From the NCBI GenBank assembly GCA_017395685.1, contig JAFQOD010000011.1, positions 1-39,949 of the forward strand: a DNA stretch of 39,949 bases, written 5' to 3'. The position numbers and the translations under genes are program-made. This document shows, piece by piece, positions 25,329-33,980 of this stretch (position 1 is its first letter; each line of letters starts with the position of its first letter). Source of the DNA: Clostridia bacterium (lineage in GTDB: Bacteria > Bacillota > Clostridia > Christensenellales > Aristaeellaceae). The notes beneath the pieces were generated by a model. It had not been told where the DNA came from. It ran no database searches and saw nothing but the letters and a program-made list of their open reading frames with translations.

Positions 25329-26228
25329 TTATTCCTGGGCGTCCAGCCAGGCGATCTGCGCTGAAAGCCCCTCTTTCAGGGTGGTCATCGGCAGGGGCAG
25401 GCCTGCCTGCATGAGCTTATCCATTTTATAGCAGCGCTGGCACAGATGGCCGCTGTATTCCGGCCGATCCGCATAATCGGAAAGGGGACGGGCCTGGAAA
25501 TGCACAGGATGACCGATCAATTCCCCGATGGCGGCAAAATAGGCCCGGTTGGTCATATAATCCCCGCCGCCGATGCAGAAAATCTGGTTCATGGCATTTT
25601 CATTGCCCAGGGCGGCCAGGATGCATCGTGCCAGATCATCCACGAAAATGGGATGGATGATAAATTCTCCGCCCCCGGCCAGCACGATGGGCTGTTCCGA
25701 GCGCATATGGGAAAGCAGATCCTTCTGCCGGGTGTGATCGGGATAGCAGCCCAATTGGAAGCCGGGGCCGTAGATATGGCCGGGCCGGAAGATGGTGTAG
25801 GGAAGGGCGTCGCCACCGGCGATAAAAATTTCCTCTGCCCGGCGCTTGTTTGCACCGTATCCGTCATCGGTCAGGTAATGCTCATTGCTTTCATCCTGGG
25901 GCACCTGTTTGAAATCGGGATGATAGACGGAATCGGTGGATACCATCACCAGCTGCTTCGCCTTTCCGCTGAAGAGCCGCTGATCCAGCCGGGCCTGATC
26001 GGCGCTGAAGCAGATGCTGTCGATCACCCCGTCCCAGCATGCCGGGGCATTTTTCAGGGCGGCGCGCATTTCCTCTTCGCTGTTCCGATCGGCCTGCAGG
26101 GGATGCACTCCCGCGGGCAGGGGCCGGATGCCCCGGGTGACGGCCCATACCTGATGCCCCATTTCCACTGCCAGATGGGCGATGCGGCCGCTGAGGGTGC
26201 CGCTGCCCCCGAGAATGAGAATATTCAT
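25329..26228 (-). CDS. NAD-dependent epimerase/dehydratase family protein
   Basis: The 299-residue extended short-chain dehydrogenase has the nucleotide-binding loop GGSGTLSGRIAHLA (about 7-20) and the catalytic YGANK pair (Tyr and Lys, about 124-128), together with FRPGHIYGPG typical of sugar-nucleotide epimerases. The substrate is unknown. The sequence ends with a helix after CQRCYKMDKLMQAGLPLPMTTLKEGL. It lies 15 bases downstream of the TIM-barrel isomerase gene, so the two may act on the same carbohydrate. Confidence 0.88.
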   Translation of the reverse strand: MNILILGGSGTLSGRIAHLAVEMGHQVWAVTRGIRPLPAGVHPLQADRNSEEEMRAALKNAPACWDGVIDSICFSADQARLDQRLFSGKAKQLVMVSTDSVYHPDFKQVPQDESNEHYLTDDGYGANKRRAEEIFIAGGDALPYTIFRPGHIYGPGFQLGCYPDHTRQKDLLSHMRSEQPIVLAGGGEFIIHPIFVDDLARCILAALGNENAMNQIFCIGGGDYMTNRAYFAAIGELIGHPVHFQARPLSDYADRPEYSGHLCQRCYKMDKLMQAGLPLPMTTLKEGLSAQIAWLDAQE

Positions 26229-26243
26229 AACCAGTTACGCTCC

Positions 26244-27083
26244 TTATTTGATGGGGACGTTCGCTTCATTTGCGATTTTATGAATGAAACGGGATGCATT
26301 CAGATAGCTTTCGTGATCAGGCAGATGCTCCACAAAGACGGGGGTGTCCGGGCCCAGGCGGTGGCTCAGCTGCAATACCAGATCAAAGGGAATGCAGCCC
26401 TTCCCCGGGGCCACTTCCTCAATGCACAGGGGCAGGATATGCTGATCCACCAGAATATCCTTGGCATGGATGGAGCGGATGTGGGGGGCCAGCAGGGAAA
26501 AGCAGGTTTCAATGAACCTGTGCACATCTGCATACCGCTCCATGGAGGAGACCATATTGCAATAATCCAGATGGGCCCGGAAGGCAGGGCGATCCACATC
26601 CCGGATCAGCTGCAGATTTTCCTCCGGGGAACGGGGGCACATCCAGGGCATGGGCTCCAGGGTGTAGGCGGTTTTTTCCGGCTGCACGGCATCGATGATC
26701 TTCTGGCTGGTTTCCACCACCCGGTCATAAATTTCTTTGGAATAATTGAGGGGGTGATAGCCATCCCATACGTGGGAAGGGGTGCCGCTGATATTGACGC
26801 AGCAATTGGCCCCCACCTCCTCCGCCAGCTCCAGGCAGCGGATGGATTCGGAAAAGGCGGCGGCGCGCTGATTTTCATCCGGGGAGAACAGATTTTTCCA
26901 TACTCCCACTTCGCCGATCAAAAGATCATGATCCCGGATGCAGGAAAGATATTCCTGGCGGAGGGCTTTGGGGGCGCTCCAGTGAAGGGGAAAAATGACG
27001 GCGCTGTATTGTAATTCCTTCACATGGGCAAGCCATTCCTTGGGGGAGCGATAGGGGAGCATAACGGAACCGCCAAAGCGCAT
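26244..27083 (-). CDS. Sugar phosphate isomerase/epimerase (TIM barrel)
   Basis: The 279-residue protein resembles xylose isomerase-like TIM barrels. Likely metal ligands are in TLEPMPWMCP, FRAHLDYCNM, IHAKDI and the late glutamate in ALRQ/CIEEVAPGKG. The conserved GCIPFDL segment also fits this family, in which a divalent metal supports sugar isomerisation or epimerisation. Start ATG 27083 is preferred to the longer frame because AAAGGTGTG lies just upstream and the remaining upstream residues fall in the repeat region. It heads the three-gene minus-strand group. The substrate cannot be named. Confidence 0.83.
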   Translation of the reverse strand: MRFGGSVMLPYRSPKEWLAHVKELQYSAVIFPLHWSAPKALRQEYLSCIRDHDLLIGEVGVWKNLFSPDENQRAAAFSESIRCLELAEEVGANCCVNISGTPSHVWDGYHPLNYSKEIYDRVVETSQKIIDAVQPEKTAYTLEPMPWMCPRSPEENLQLIRDVDRPAFRAHLDYCNMVSSMERYADVHRFIETCFSLLAPHIRSIHAKDILVDQHILPLCIEEVAPGKGCIPFDLVLQLSHRLGPDTPVFVEHLPDHESYLNASRFIHKIANEANVPIK

Positions 27084-27096
27084 GGAAACACACCTT

Positions 27097-27417
27097 TCTG
27101 AAATTCGGAATGGAAAGTGGCAGACTTGTTGGCATGAACTGAACAATATTTTGCGTTTCACTGGGAAACCTGCTGATAGAGCATTGATCAGTCATATCCG
27201 GAATCAGTTTTCTTTGGGAGGGCGCGGGAGAGGATTTCTTTTTCAAAAGAAATCTGAATGCGGAACGGAAGTGACAGGCTTGACGGTATGAACTGAACGG
27301 TTTTTTACGTTTCACTGGGAAACCTGGTGATAGAGTATTGATCAGTCATATCCAGAATCAGTTTTCTTTGGGAGGGCGCGGGAGGGGATTTCTTTTTCAA
27401 AAGAAATCCCCTCCCGC
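27097..27417. repeat. Tandem intergenic repeat ending in a long hairpin
   Basis: The 346-base gap 27084-27429 holds two copies of a unit of about 155 bases (27097-27252 and 27253-27408), alike over most of their length and differing by substitutions and small indels. Each carries TTTCACTGGGAAACCT, TGATCAGTCATATCC and TTTTCTTTGGGAGGGCGCGG, and each ends in a hairpin around TTCTTTTTCAAAAGAA. The second has a perfect 19-base stem (27378-27396 with 27399-27417). That hairpin probably terminates the FMN dehydrogenase gene or transcripts across the gap. Related copies in the opposite orientation lie at 29299, 33708 and 35394. No gene is seen here. Confidence 0.8.
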
Positions 27418-27429
27418 AAAACCCCTTCC

Positions 27430-28323
27430 TCAAAAATCCTTCTTATGCAGCAAATCAGGCTGGATCCGGGAAAGATCATGGCAGCAGGTCATGGCCATGG
27501 CGTAGGAAAGATCCGCCTGGATCCGGCGCAGATGGGCGGCCACTTCCTCAGCGCCGCCATTTTTCAGGCTGCCCATCAGCGGCCGGCCGACGGAGCAGGC
27601 ATCCGCCCCCAGGGCCAGGGCTTTGAGCACATCCAGGCCTGATTCGATGGCGCAGTCCACAAAAATTACCATATCATTGCCCACCGCTTCCCGGATCCGG
27701 GGCAGCGCCATCAGCGGCGGCAGGGAATAATCCAGCCGTCCGTTGTGATGGGAAATGACGATGCCCTTCACCCCGGCTTCCTTGCATTTCAGGGCGTCCT
27801 GCACGCTGAGCACGCCCTTGATGACGAAGGGCAGCGTGGTGGAGGCCACAAAATCCTTTAATTCCGGGGTGGTCAGGGGGCGCATTTCCATGCCCTCAAT
27901 GCAATCATAGCCCTTGCCCCTGCTGAAGGCATGATCGATATCCATGCCCACGGCAAAAGCGCCGCAGCTTTCGGCATGGCGGATTTTCTGATGGATGGCA
28001 TCCCGGTCCTGATAGGTTTTGATAATCTTGATCACGGATGCGCCGGTATTCACCATGCCCTCCAGCTCTGCCGCAGGGCCCATGCCGGAAAAGGCGATCA
28101 TATCCGCCTGGTATGCACCCCGGGCCATTTCGGCCATGCCGTTTTCCCGGGTATTATGCAGATGGGAAAGGGCGCCGGTGGTGATGGGGGCGGCAAAGGA
28201 TTTGCCAAAGCAGGTAAAATGGGTATCGGGAAGGCAGGCATCCAGATGCCTGACCTCCACCAGCAGGCTGTCCAGATACTGCCGGGTGATGAGATCGGAT
28301 GAAGGGGTGGGTCGCCAATCCAT
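27430..28323 (-). CDS. FMN-dependent alpha-hydroxy-acid dehydrogenase/oxidase family protein
   Basis: The 297-residue TIM-barrel flavoprotein resembles lactate oxidase and its relatives, but is shorter at the N-terminus than the usual 350-380 residues. The flavin-binding parts are visible: PFVIKGVLS (Lys), IVISHHNGR with the catalytic His at about 193, and VFVDCAIESGLDVLKALALGADACSVGRPL. The usual active-site SNHGGR is here SHHNGR. ATG 28323 is chosen over 28329 because AGGAG at about 28331-28335 is then well spaced. It has its own consensus promoter. The true substrate is unknown. Confidence 0.82.
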   Translation of the reverse strand: MDWRPTPSSDLITRQYLDSLLVEVRHLDACLPDTHFTCFGKSFAAPITTGALSHLHNTRENGMAEMARGAYQADMIAFSGMGPAAELEGMVNTGASVIKIIKTYQDRDAIHQKIRHAESCGAFAVGMDIDHAFSRGKGYDCIEGMEMRPLTTPELKDFVASTTLPFVIKGVLSVQDALKCKEAGVKGIVISHHNGRLDYSLPPLMALPRIREAVGNDMVIFVDCAIESGLDVLKALALGADACSVGRPLMGSLKNGGAEEVAAHLRRIQADLSYAMAMTCCHDLSRIQPDLLHKKDF

Positions 28324-28355
28324 GGGCATTCTCCTTTTTTTGTTTTCTTTTTTCC

Positions 28356-28385
28356 ATTATAAGGGAGGGAACGGGGCCCTGTCAA
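28356..28385 (-). promoter_or_regulatory. Consensus promoter for the FMN dehydrogenase gene
   Basis: Read on the minus strand, a perfect -35 TTGACA (28380-28385) and a perfect -10 TATAAT (28356-28361) are spaced by 18 bases, about 33 bases upstream of the start codon. Confidence 0.8.
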
Positions 28386-28482
28386 TCAAGGATTGGGCCG
28401 GGGAATTGGGGAAGCAGGCAGGAAAAATGCCTTTTCCTGCGAATTAGAAAGGGAAAAGACTGCCGTAAAGGAGGCCCCTTTC

Positions 28483-29007
28483 ATGTTTGAATTTCCTGCC
28501 TATGCCCATGAAATGGTGGAAAAGGCGCTGGCCATGGGCGCGGTGAGCTGCGTGCCCTTCCATATTTCCGATATCTGCTTTGACAGCCGCACCCTGCTCA
28601 AATGCATGTATGGCTGCACTGACTGGGGAAAGGGCCTCACCTGCCCTTCCCGGCCCAATAATCCGCCCCTTTCCGAATATAAAGAAATGCTCTCCCGGTA
28701 TACCTGGGGGGTGATCATCGGCGGCCATGACAAGCATATCACCCAAAAAGTATCCTTCGCCCTGGAGGGGGAGGCCTTCGGCAAGGGCTATTATTTTGCT
28801 TTTTCCATGAGCGATTGCGGCCTGTGCAAGGAATGCGCCGGCCATACCGGCGGGGAATGCCGCAATGTGCGCAAGGCCCGGCCCGCTTTCCACAGCGTGG
28901 GCATTGATGTATTCAAAACCGTGCGCCAGTTCGGCCTGCCCATCAATACCCTGATCGATCCCGATACGGAAGAGCAGAATTGGTATGCCGCCGTTTTTGT
29001 AGAATAA
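28483..29007 (+). CDS. DUF2284 family cysteine-rich metal-binding protein
   Basis: The 174-residue protein has the DUF2284 pattern: an early CMYGCTDWGKGLTCPSRP cluster and a later CGLCKECAGHTGGECRN cluster, which together offer seven cysteines for an iron-sulfur or other metal site. The family is described as predicted metal-binding, with no established reaction. AAAGGAGG (28467-28474) marks ATG 28483 as the start; the upstream frame is spurious. It is a single gene between the FMN dehydrogenase promoter and the ileS leader. Confidence 0.85.
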   Translation: MFEFPAYAHEMVEKALAMGAVSCVPFHISDICFDSRTLLKCMYGCTDWGKGLTCPSRPNNPPLSEYKEMLSRYTWGVIIGGHDKHITQKVSFALEGEAFGKGYYFAFSMSDCGLCKECAGHTGGECRNVRKARPAFHSVGIDVFKTVRQFGLPINTLIDPDTEEQNWYAAVFVE

Positions 29008-29026
29008 AATTGTACAATTTTTGTTC

Positions 29027-29055
29027 TTTACAAAAACTGCACTTTCCTATATAAT
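29027..29055 (+). promoter_or_regulatory. Promoter of ileS
   Basis: TTTACA (29027-29032) and TATAAT (29050-29055) are 17 bases apart. Transcription would begin about 29062, just before the T-box leader. Confidence 0.8.
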
Positions 29056-29061
29056 ATTTCG

Positions 29062-29288
29062 AGTACGGGCGTTGAAAAAGACGGGCCCGCATCACCGCTT
29101 TCAAGAGAGCCGGGGCAAGGTGGAAGCCCGGCAGGCGGCGCGGCGCCGGATCACTTTGGAGCCTCCTGCCGAAGGGCAGGCGATTCATCCCCGATAAAAG
29201 GATGCATAAGCGGGCGATTTCTGATCGCCAACTTGGGTGGTACCGCGGATTCATCTCCGTCCCATATCATGGGGCGGAGTTTTGTTTT
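29062..29288 (+). promoter_or_regulatory. T-box riboswitch specific for tRNA-Ile
   Basis: The leader has the AGAGAG motif and a stem I tip (GCCGGG pairing with CCCGGC around GGTGGAAG). ATC at 29150-29152, followed by A, is the probable specifier codon (isoleucine). The T-box motif TGGGTGGTACCGCGG is at 29234-29248; its UGGU pairs with an uncharged ACCA tRNA end. A terminator follows (CTCCGTCCC at 29255-29263, GGGGCGGAG at 29271-29279, then T-rich sequence). Binding of uncharged tRNA-Ile would prevent termination and allow ileS expression. Confidence 0.93.
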
Positions 29289-29298
29289 GGGAGGATTT

Positions 29299-29420
29299 GC
29301 GGGGGAGGTATTTGTGTCAAAAATACCTCCCCCGCACCCCCACCAAAAACCAGCTCGGATAATTCATTAGCTGCAGGCAATCAACGGGTTTCTCCGAGAA
29401 AGGTAAAAGAATCCAAGCCA
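29299..29420 (+). repeat. Hairpin-plus-tail repeat copy upstream of ileS
   Basis: A 15-base stem (29299-29313 with 29321-29335) is followed by GCACCCCCACC and a tail with GGCAATCAAC and GTTTCTCCGAGAAAGG. It is related to the copy at 33708 in both stem sequence and tail order, and lies between the T-box terminator and ileS. Confidence 0.6.
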
Positions 29421-29464
29421 TTTTGTTTCCAATCATCTGCTGACAAATTGTTAGGAGGATCATC

Positions 29465-32400
29465 ATGTACAAAAAGGTCACTACGGATATGAATTTCGTA
29501 GCCCGGGAAAAGGAAGTGCTTTCCTTCTGGAAAGAGCACGATATCGTGAAAAAGAGCTTCCATGCCAGGGACAATGCCCCCGAAACCTTTACCTTCTTTG
29601 ACGGCCCCCCCACCGCCAACGGCAAGCCCCACATCGGCCACGTGGAAACCCGTGCCATCAAGGATCTGATCCCCCGGTTCCAGACCATGAAGGGCTATTC
29701 CGTGCTGCGTAAGGCCGGCTGGGATACCCATGGCCTGCCTGTGGAACTGGAAGTGGAAAAGAAGCTGGGCCTGGATGGCAAGCCCCAGATTGAACAGTAC
29801 GGCATCGAACCCTTCATTCAGCAGTGCAAGGAATCCGTTTGGAAATACCTGCATGAATGGGAAGAAATGAGCGATCGGGTAGGCTACTGGGTGGATATGG
29901 AGCATCCTTATGTCACCTATCATGATGATTATATCGAATCCGTGTGGTGGTCCTTGAAGACCATTGCCGATAAGGGCCTGATCTACAAGGGCCATAAAAT
30001 CGTGCCCTATTGCCCCCGCTGCGGCACCGCCCTTTCCTCCCACGAAGTGGCCCAGGGCTACAAGGCTGTGAAGGAATATTCCGCCTTTGCCAAATTCAAG
30101 GTAAAGAATGCGGAAACCCTCACCTACATCCTGGCCTGGACCACCACCCCCTGGACGCTGCCCTCCAACGTGGCCCTGTGCGTCAATGCCAAGGAAGAAT
30201 ATTGTGAATTCGAGCTGGGCGGCGCCCGGAATATCATGGCCAAGGCCCTGATTCCCTCCGTATTCAGCGAAGAGGATCAGAAGGAAATCCATATCCTGCG
30301 CACTTTCCAGGGAAGCGAACTGGAGCATATGGAATACGAGCCCCTCTTCCCCATGGAAAATCCCCCCAGGGAAAAGGCCTGGTATGTGGTCTGCGATGAT
30401 TATGTCACCCTGACCGATGGTACCGGCGTTGTGCATATTGCCCCCGCCTTTGGTGAGGATGACGCCCGGGTGGGCCGCAATTACGGCTTGCCCTTTGTGC
30501 AGCTGGTGGATACCCAGGGGAAATTTGTGGAAGGCACTCCCTGGGCCGGCACCTTTGTAAAGGATGCGGATGAGCCCATCATGCAGGATCTGAAGGCCCG
30601 GGGCCAGCTGCTGAAGAAGGCGCTGTATGAGCATGAATATCCCTTCTGCTGGCGCTGCGATACCCCCCTGCTCTATTACGCCCGCCCCACCTGGTTCATC
30701 AAGATGACCGCCGTTAGGGATGAACTGGTGGCCAATAACCGCTCCGTCAACTGGTATCCCGACAACATCAAGGAAGGCCGCATGGGCAATTTCCTTGAAA
30801 ACGTTGTGGACTGGGGTCTTTCCCGTGAGCGTTACTGGGGCACCCCCCTGCCCATCTGGCTGTGCGAAGACGGGCATATGCACGTCATCGGCAGCAAGCA
30901 GGAACTGAAGGAAATGGCCATCGGCGAAGTGAACCTGCCTGAGCTGCATCGTCCCTACATCGATGAAGTGGTGATCAAGTGCCCCCACTGCGGCAAGCCC
31001 ATGCACCGCACCAAGGAAGTAATCGATTGCTGGTACGATTCCGGCTCCATGCCCTTCGCCCAGTGGCATTATCCCTTCGAACACAAGGAAGAATTTGAAT
31101 CCCGCTTCCCCGCCAACTTTATTTCCGAGGCCGTTGACCAGACCAGAGGCTGGTTCTATACTTTGCTTGCCATCTCCACCCTGATTTTCGGCAAGGCCCC
31201 CTTCCAGAACTGCGTGGTGCTGGGCCATGTGCAGGATAAGGATGGCCGGAAGATGAGCAAGCATCTGGGCAACGTGGTGGATCCCAAAGTGGTACTGGAA
31301 AAGCAGGGCGCGGACGCCATCCGCTGGTTCTTCTATTCCTCCAGCGCCCCCTGGCTGCCCTGCCGATTCCATGAGGATGCCCTCAATGAAGGCCCCCGCA
31401 AGTTCATGACCACCCTGTGGAATACCTATTATTTCTACATCCTCTATGCGGATATCGATGGCTTTGATCCCACGAAATACAGCCTGAAGGATGCCAAGCT
31501 GACCCTGATGGATCGCTGGGTGCTCAGCCGGCTGAACACCGTCATCAAGGGCGTGGATGAGGATCTCAATGCCTACCGCATTCCCGAATCCTGCCGCAAG
31601 CTCAGCGATTTTGTGGATGAGCTTTCCAACTGGTATGTGCGTCTGAATCGTGACCGGTTCTGGGGTAAGGGCATGGCGGAGGATAAGGAAGCCGCTTTCA
31701 TCACCCTCTATACCGTGCTTTCCTCCCTGGTAAAGGTTATCGCCCCCTACCTGCCCTTCATCTCCGAATCCATCTATCAGAATGTGGTGTGCACGGTGGA
31801 TAAAGATGCCCCCGAATCTGTGCATCTGTGCGATTTCCCCGCCTGCGATGAAGCCATGATCGATCTGGATGTGGAACGGCAGATGGCCGCTGTGGAAACG
31901 GTGGTGCAGCTGGGCCGCTCCTGCCGCAATCTGAGCAATATGAAGGTGCGTCAGCCCCTGAATACCCTCTACGTTTCCGGTGCAGACTTTGGCGAAGCCT
32001 ATAAATCCCTGGTGGAAGATGAACTCAATGTAAAGAACGTGGAATTCATCGAAAATGCCAGCGAATTCGTAAACTACGATCTCAAGCCCAACTTCATGAC
32101 CCTGAAATCCCGCTACGGCCGGTTCCTTGGCAAGATGCGGGGCGAATTGCAGAAGCTGAACGGCAATGAATTGGTGGCTGCCTTTGACCGGGGCGAAACC
32201 TATACCCTCGTAATCGACGGCACCGACATCATCCTCAATAAGGAAGATATCCTGGTGGAGGCCGTCAAGAAGGAAGGCTATACCTCTCAGGTGGACGGCA
32301 AGCTGACGGTGGTGCTGGATACCAATCTGGATGCCGCCCTGATCCGGGAAGGCTATGCCCGTGAAGTGATCTCCAAGCTGCAGACCATGCGCAAGGATGC

Positions 32401-32602
32401 CGGTTTTGACGTCACCGACCGTATCCTGGTTACCTGCCAGGGCGATCAGGACGTGGTGGAAGCGGTGCAGGCCTTCCAGGCCATGATTGAAAATGGCGTG
32501 CTGGCCCTGAACGTATCCTATGAGGCTGCCCCCGAAGCCGCTGCGGCCCAGGAATGGGATATCAACGGCAAGAAGGCCACCCTCAGCGTGCAGAAAGCAT
32601 AA
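29465..32602 (+). CDS. ileS: Isoleucyl-tRNA synthetase, type 2
   Basis: The 1045-residue class I synthetase charges tRNA-Ile. The HIGH motif appears as PHIGH (residues 55-59) within DGPPTANGKPHIGHV, and KMSKS as KMSKH (about 596-600) in GRKMSKHLGNVVDP. The editing domain lies roughly at 190-380. The GPPTANG form of the first motif, the KMSKH variant and the length point to the eukaryote-like type 2 form rather than the type 1 form with about 930 residues; type 2 enzymes are known for low sensitivity to mupirocin. AGGAGG is at 29453-29458. The gene is controlled by the tRNA-Ile T-box and ends at the terminator at 32615. Confidence 0.95.
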   Translation: MYKKVTTDMNFVAREKEVLSFWKEHDIVKKSFHARDNAPETFTFFDGPPTANGKPHIGHVETRAIKDLIPRFQTMKGYSVLRKAGWDTHGLPVELEVEKKLGLDGKPQIEQYGIEPFIQQCKESVWKYLHEWEEMSDRVGYWVDMEHPYVTYHDDYIESVWWSLKTIADKGLIYKGHKIVPYCPRCGTALSSHEVAQGYKAVKEYSAFAKFKVKNAETLTYILAWTTTPWTLPSNVALCVNAKEEYCEFELGGARNIMAKALIPSVFSEEDQKEIHILRTFQGSELEHMEYEPLFPMENPPREKAWYVVCDDYVTLTDGTGVVHIAPAFGEDDARVGRNYGLPFVQLVDTQGKFVEGTPWAGTFVKDADEPIMQDLKARGQLLKKALYEHEYPFCWRCDTPLLYYARPTWFIKMTAVRDELVANNRSVNWYPDNIKEGRMGNFLENVVDWGLSRERYWGTPLPIWLCEDGHMHVIGSKQELKEMAIGEVNLPELHRPYIDEVVIKCPHCGKPMHRTKEVIDCWYDSGSMPFAQWHYPFEHKEEFESRFPANFISEAVDQTRGWFYTLLAISTLIFGKAPFQNCVVLGHVQDKDGRKMSKHLGNVVDPKVVLEKQGADAIRWFFYSSSAPWLPCRFHEDALNEGPRKFMTTLWNTYYFYILYADIDGFDPTKYSLKDAKLTLMDRWVLSRLNTVIKGVDEDLNAYRIPESCRKLSDFVDELSNWYVRLNRDRFWGKGMAEDKEAAFITLYTVLSSLVKVIAPYLPFISESIYQNVVCTVDKDAPESVHLCDFPACDEAMIDLDVERQMAAVETVVQLGRSCRNLSNMKVRQPLNTLYVSGADFGEAYKSLVEDELNVKNVEFIENASEFVNYDLKPNFMTLKSRYGRFLGKMRGELQKLNGNELVAAFDRGETYTLVIDGTDIILNKEDILVEAVKKEGYTSQVDGKLTVVLDTNLDAALIREGYAREVISKLQTMRKDAGFDVTDRILVTCQGDQDVVEAVQAFQAMIENGVLALNVSYEAAPEAAAAQEWDINGKKATLSVQKA

Positions 32603-32614
32603 AAAACAAAAATC

Positions 32615-32654
32615 AGCCGCTCCGTCCTTTTTGTGGGGATGGAGCGGCTTTTTT
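32615..32654 (+). terminator. Terminator of ileS
   Basis: AGCCGCTCC (32615-32623) pairs with GGAGCGGCT (32641-32649), with further pairing inside, followed by a T run to 32654. Confidence 0.9.
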
Positions 32655-32663
32655 CTGCCCTGC

Positions 32664-32692
32664 TTGACTTTTTGGGCGGAGGGGCATATAAT
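32664..32692 (+). promoter_or_regulatory. Promoter of the cysE-cysS transcription unit
   Basis: TTGACT (32664-32669) and a perfect TATAAT (32687-32692) are spaced by exactly 17 bases. Transcription would start near 32699. Confidence 0.85.
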
Positions 32693-32698
32693 GATAGC

Positions 32699-32915
32699 GG
32701 TGAAGAACGGGAAAAAAACCTGATCAGCAGGCCCAAGAGAGAGCGCGTCACCGGCTGCAAGCGTGCTCGGCCCGCCCAGGCAGTGCCCCCGGGAGCTGCG
32801 CGGCAGAAAAGGAAGTATGCCCCGCCGTATGCGCTGCGTTAAAGTGTTTTCCATGGGAAGTAAGAGTGGATTTTAGCGGCGTGCCGTTCTCTGAAGGAGA
32901 AGCGGGGCCGTTTTT
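32699..32915 (+). promoter_or_regulatory. T-box riboswitch, probably specific for tRNA-Cys
   Basis: The leader has AGAGAG, a stem I tip (GAGCGCG pairing with CGTGCTC around CACCGGCTGCAAG) and GCGTTAAAGTG. A divergent T-box reads AGAGTGGATTTTAGCGG (32863-32879). Its UGGA (32867-32870) fits a tRNA ending in UCCA, as tRNA-Cys does with U73. TGC triplets at 32784 and 32796 are candidate specifiers; I could not decide between them. A terminator follows (32877-32910, then TTTTT). The downstream genes make cysteine and charge tRNA-Cys, which supports the call. The gap 32655-33012 holds nothing else recognisable. Confidence 0.78.
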
Positions 32916-33012
32916 CTTTTTTCCCGGCGCATGTGTTTCAGATGGATTGCAGGATATTATAATGTAATCGAAGGCTGTGTAATAAGGCACATGCGGATGA
33001 AGGGGGAAGATA

Positions 33013-33699
<687 letters not shown>

Positions 33700-33707
33700 G
33701 GGATATG

Positions 33708-33830
33708 GCGGGAGGGTATTTCTTTTGAAAAAGAAATACCCTCCCGCACCCACCCAAAGAAAACTGCTTCTGGATTATATTTGGTGGAGGAAATCAACTA
33801 TTTTCCCAGTGATGCATGGAAAGACGAAAA
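33708..33830 (+). repeat. Hairpin-plus-tail repeat copy between cysE and cysS
   Basis: A perfect 19-base stem (33708-33726 with 33729-33747) is followed by CACCCACCCAAAGAAAACTG, TTCTGGAT, AATCAACTATTTTCCCAGTGA. The stem and tail match the reverse complement of the tandem units at 27097-27417. It lies nine bases after the cysE stop and may act as an attenuating terminator between cysE and cysS. Confidence 0.75.
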
Positions 33831-33843
33831 AACCCAACTTCTC

Positions 33844-33934
33844 GTTGCGGCCGGTCAGGCCGCGTAAGAGGCGAAGACGAAATGGAAGTGGCGAAGCATG
33901 CGCAAGCCGTCAGGCGCAGGGCATGCGGTGCAAC
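33844..33934 (+). other. Possible structured RNA element upstream of cysS
   Basis: GTTGC (33844-33848) can pair with GCAAC (about 33930-33934), closing two inner hairpins: GCGGCC/GGCCGC (33847-33863) and GCATGC/GCATGC (33896-33901 with 33921-33926). It matches no riboswitch class I recognise and could be chance pairing in GC-rich DNA. Confidence 0.3.
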
Positions 33935-33980
33935 TCCAAAGAATCTCCCTCTCGCAAAATAATTTTGTTTGGAGGTACTT

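Noticed and set aside
25446-27014. Plus-strand open frame of 522 codons opposite the epimerase and isomerase genes
   Set aside because: Both minus-strand genes have clear catalytic motifs; the plus frame has no recognisable domain.
27097-27408. CRISPR array
   Set aside because: Only two units of about 155 bases occur; there are no short regular repeats with unique spacers and no cas genes.
29381-32854. Minus-strand open frame of 1157 codons opposite ileS
   Set aside because: It is a shadow of ileS caused by the GC-rich codon pattern. It is rich in Gly, His, Ile and Ala with no domain, signal or ribosome binding site.
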